From Pseudomonas vanderleydeniana (GTDB taxonomy: Bacteria; Pseudomonadota; Gammaproteobacteria; Pseudomonadales; Pseudomonadaceae), in the NCBI RefSeq assembly GCF_014268755.2, contig NZ_CP077093.1, positions 4,142,001 to 4,206,000 of the forward strand: a stretch of DNA of 64,000 nucleotides, read 5' to 3'. The notes beneath the pieces are model-generated. The model was not told where the DNA came from, made no database searches, and worked only from the letters and a program-made list of their open reading frames with translations. A program made the position numbers and the translations under genes. Positions within the stretch are counted from its first letter, which is position 1, and each line of letters opens with the position of its first letter. Positions 63,679 through 64,000 of this stretch are shown piece after piece.

Positions 63679-64000
63679 TCAGTTCCCTCGCCCACCGGCA
63701 AACGACCACTCATCCGCCGCGGTGGTGGTGATCACCACCATCACATCCTCCGGATCCAACCCGGGCGCCACGTGCAGGCGTTCCACCAGGGTCCGGTAGA
63801 ACGCCTGTTTCACTGACGTTTCCCGCTGCCGTCCGGCCGTAATCGCAATCAGCACGTAGTCGTGACTGCGTGGGCCGCCGAGGTAATGCGCGTCAAAAAT
63901 CAGTTCGCCCGGTTCATGCTGATGAATGACCTGGAAACGATCCGTAGGCGGCACATCGAAACTCTCCACCAGTGCCTCATGCAGGCTCTGGGACAGCATC
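63679..64000 (-). CDS. Tautomerase family protein (partial, N-terminus outside window)
   Basis: About 106 residues are visible, from MLSQSLHEALVESFDVPPTD to AADEWSFAGGRGN. The pattern DRFQVIHQHEPGEL, HDYVLIAITAGRQRETSVKQAFYRTLVERL and DVMVVITTTAADEWSF is that of the tautomerase/MSAD-like family. The catalytic N-terminal Pro and the first strand should lie beyond the right edge, so the Met at 63999 is probably internal. It is convergent with the broken LysR gene (7 bases apart). Confidence 0.8.
   Translation of the reverse strand, partial: MLSQSLHEALVESFDVPPTDRFQVIHQHEPGELIFDAHYLGGPRSHDYVLIAITAGRQRETSVKQAFYRTLVERLHVAPGLDPEDVMVVITTTAADEWSFAGGRGN

Overview
The window is a 64 kb stretch of high-GC chromosome from a Pseudomonas, most likely of the P. 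fluorescens complex. Supporting signs are a FabV-type enoyl reductase, a DUF2790 protein, a hydA-preT-preA pyrimidine-degradation locus with a neighbouring amidohydrolase and NCS1 permease, many FecI/TonB, LysR, AraC and RidA genes, and repeated REP-type inverted repeats between genes. No tRNA, rRNA, CRISPR array, insertion sequence or prophage was seen. Both ends cut a gene: a TerC-family membrane protein on the left and a tautomerase on the right.

Layout. 0-8 kb: terC fragment; a divergent LysR/MFS pair; a divergent MerR/Old-Yellow-Enzyme pair around a MerR-type promoter; a phospholipase D-like protein; a DUF1275 protein; a small Cys-rich secreted protein. 8-15 kb: two tandem paralogous lipoproteins and a tripartite RND efflux operon (pump, adaptor, outer-membrane channel). 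15-24 kb: a reductive pyrimidine catabolism cluster (carbamoyl amidohydrolase, NCS1 permease, dihydropyrimidinase, PreT, PreA, RutR-like TetR). 24-27 kb: an AraC remnant, a flavin reductase and an alkylation-damage pair (2OG-Fe(II) oxygenase and Ada) sharing one 23-bp promoter element. 27-32 kb: an AEC transporter, then LysR, a DAACS transporter and a two-domain Asp/Glu racemase. 32-36 kb: TetR/SDR, EamA/Lrp and a YraQ-type permease. 36-38 kb: selD-mnmH (tRNA selenouridine). 38-43 kb: gltP, AraC, PhzF, RidA, AraC. 43-46 kb: fabV, a PAS-GGDEF cyclase and a candidate small RNA. 46-52 kb: two small secreted proteins, an exported metallo-beta-lactamase-fold protein, a two-component system, RidA and ppnN. 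52-61.5 kb: ECF sigma, FecR, TonB receptor, M16 protease lipoprotein and SbmA-like ABC exporter-fold transporter. 61.5-64 kb: a HicB remnant, tam, a frameshifted LysR and a partial tautomerase.

The most interesting system is the 52.3-61.5 kb operon. Its receptor, M16 protease and SbmA/YddA-like ABC genes match the logic of the ferredoxin-uptake (Fus) system of Pectobacterium and the yddA-yddB-pqqL locus of E. coli. Here they are placed behind a FecI/FecR cell-surface signalling pair, so it looks like a self-sensing importer of a protein or peptide. Other points worth following up are an Ada protein that has lost three of its four zinc cysteines, a fused double racemase with one degenerate active site, a probable C-rich sRNA after the GGDEF gene, and a LysR gene broken at a poly-C run.
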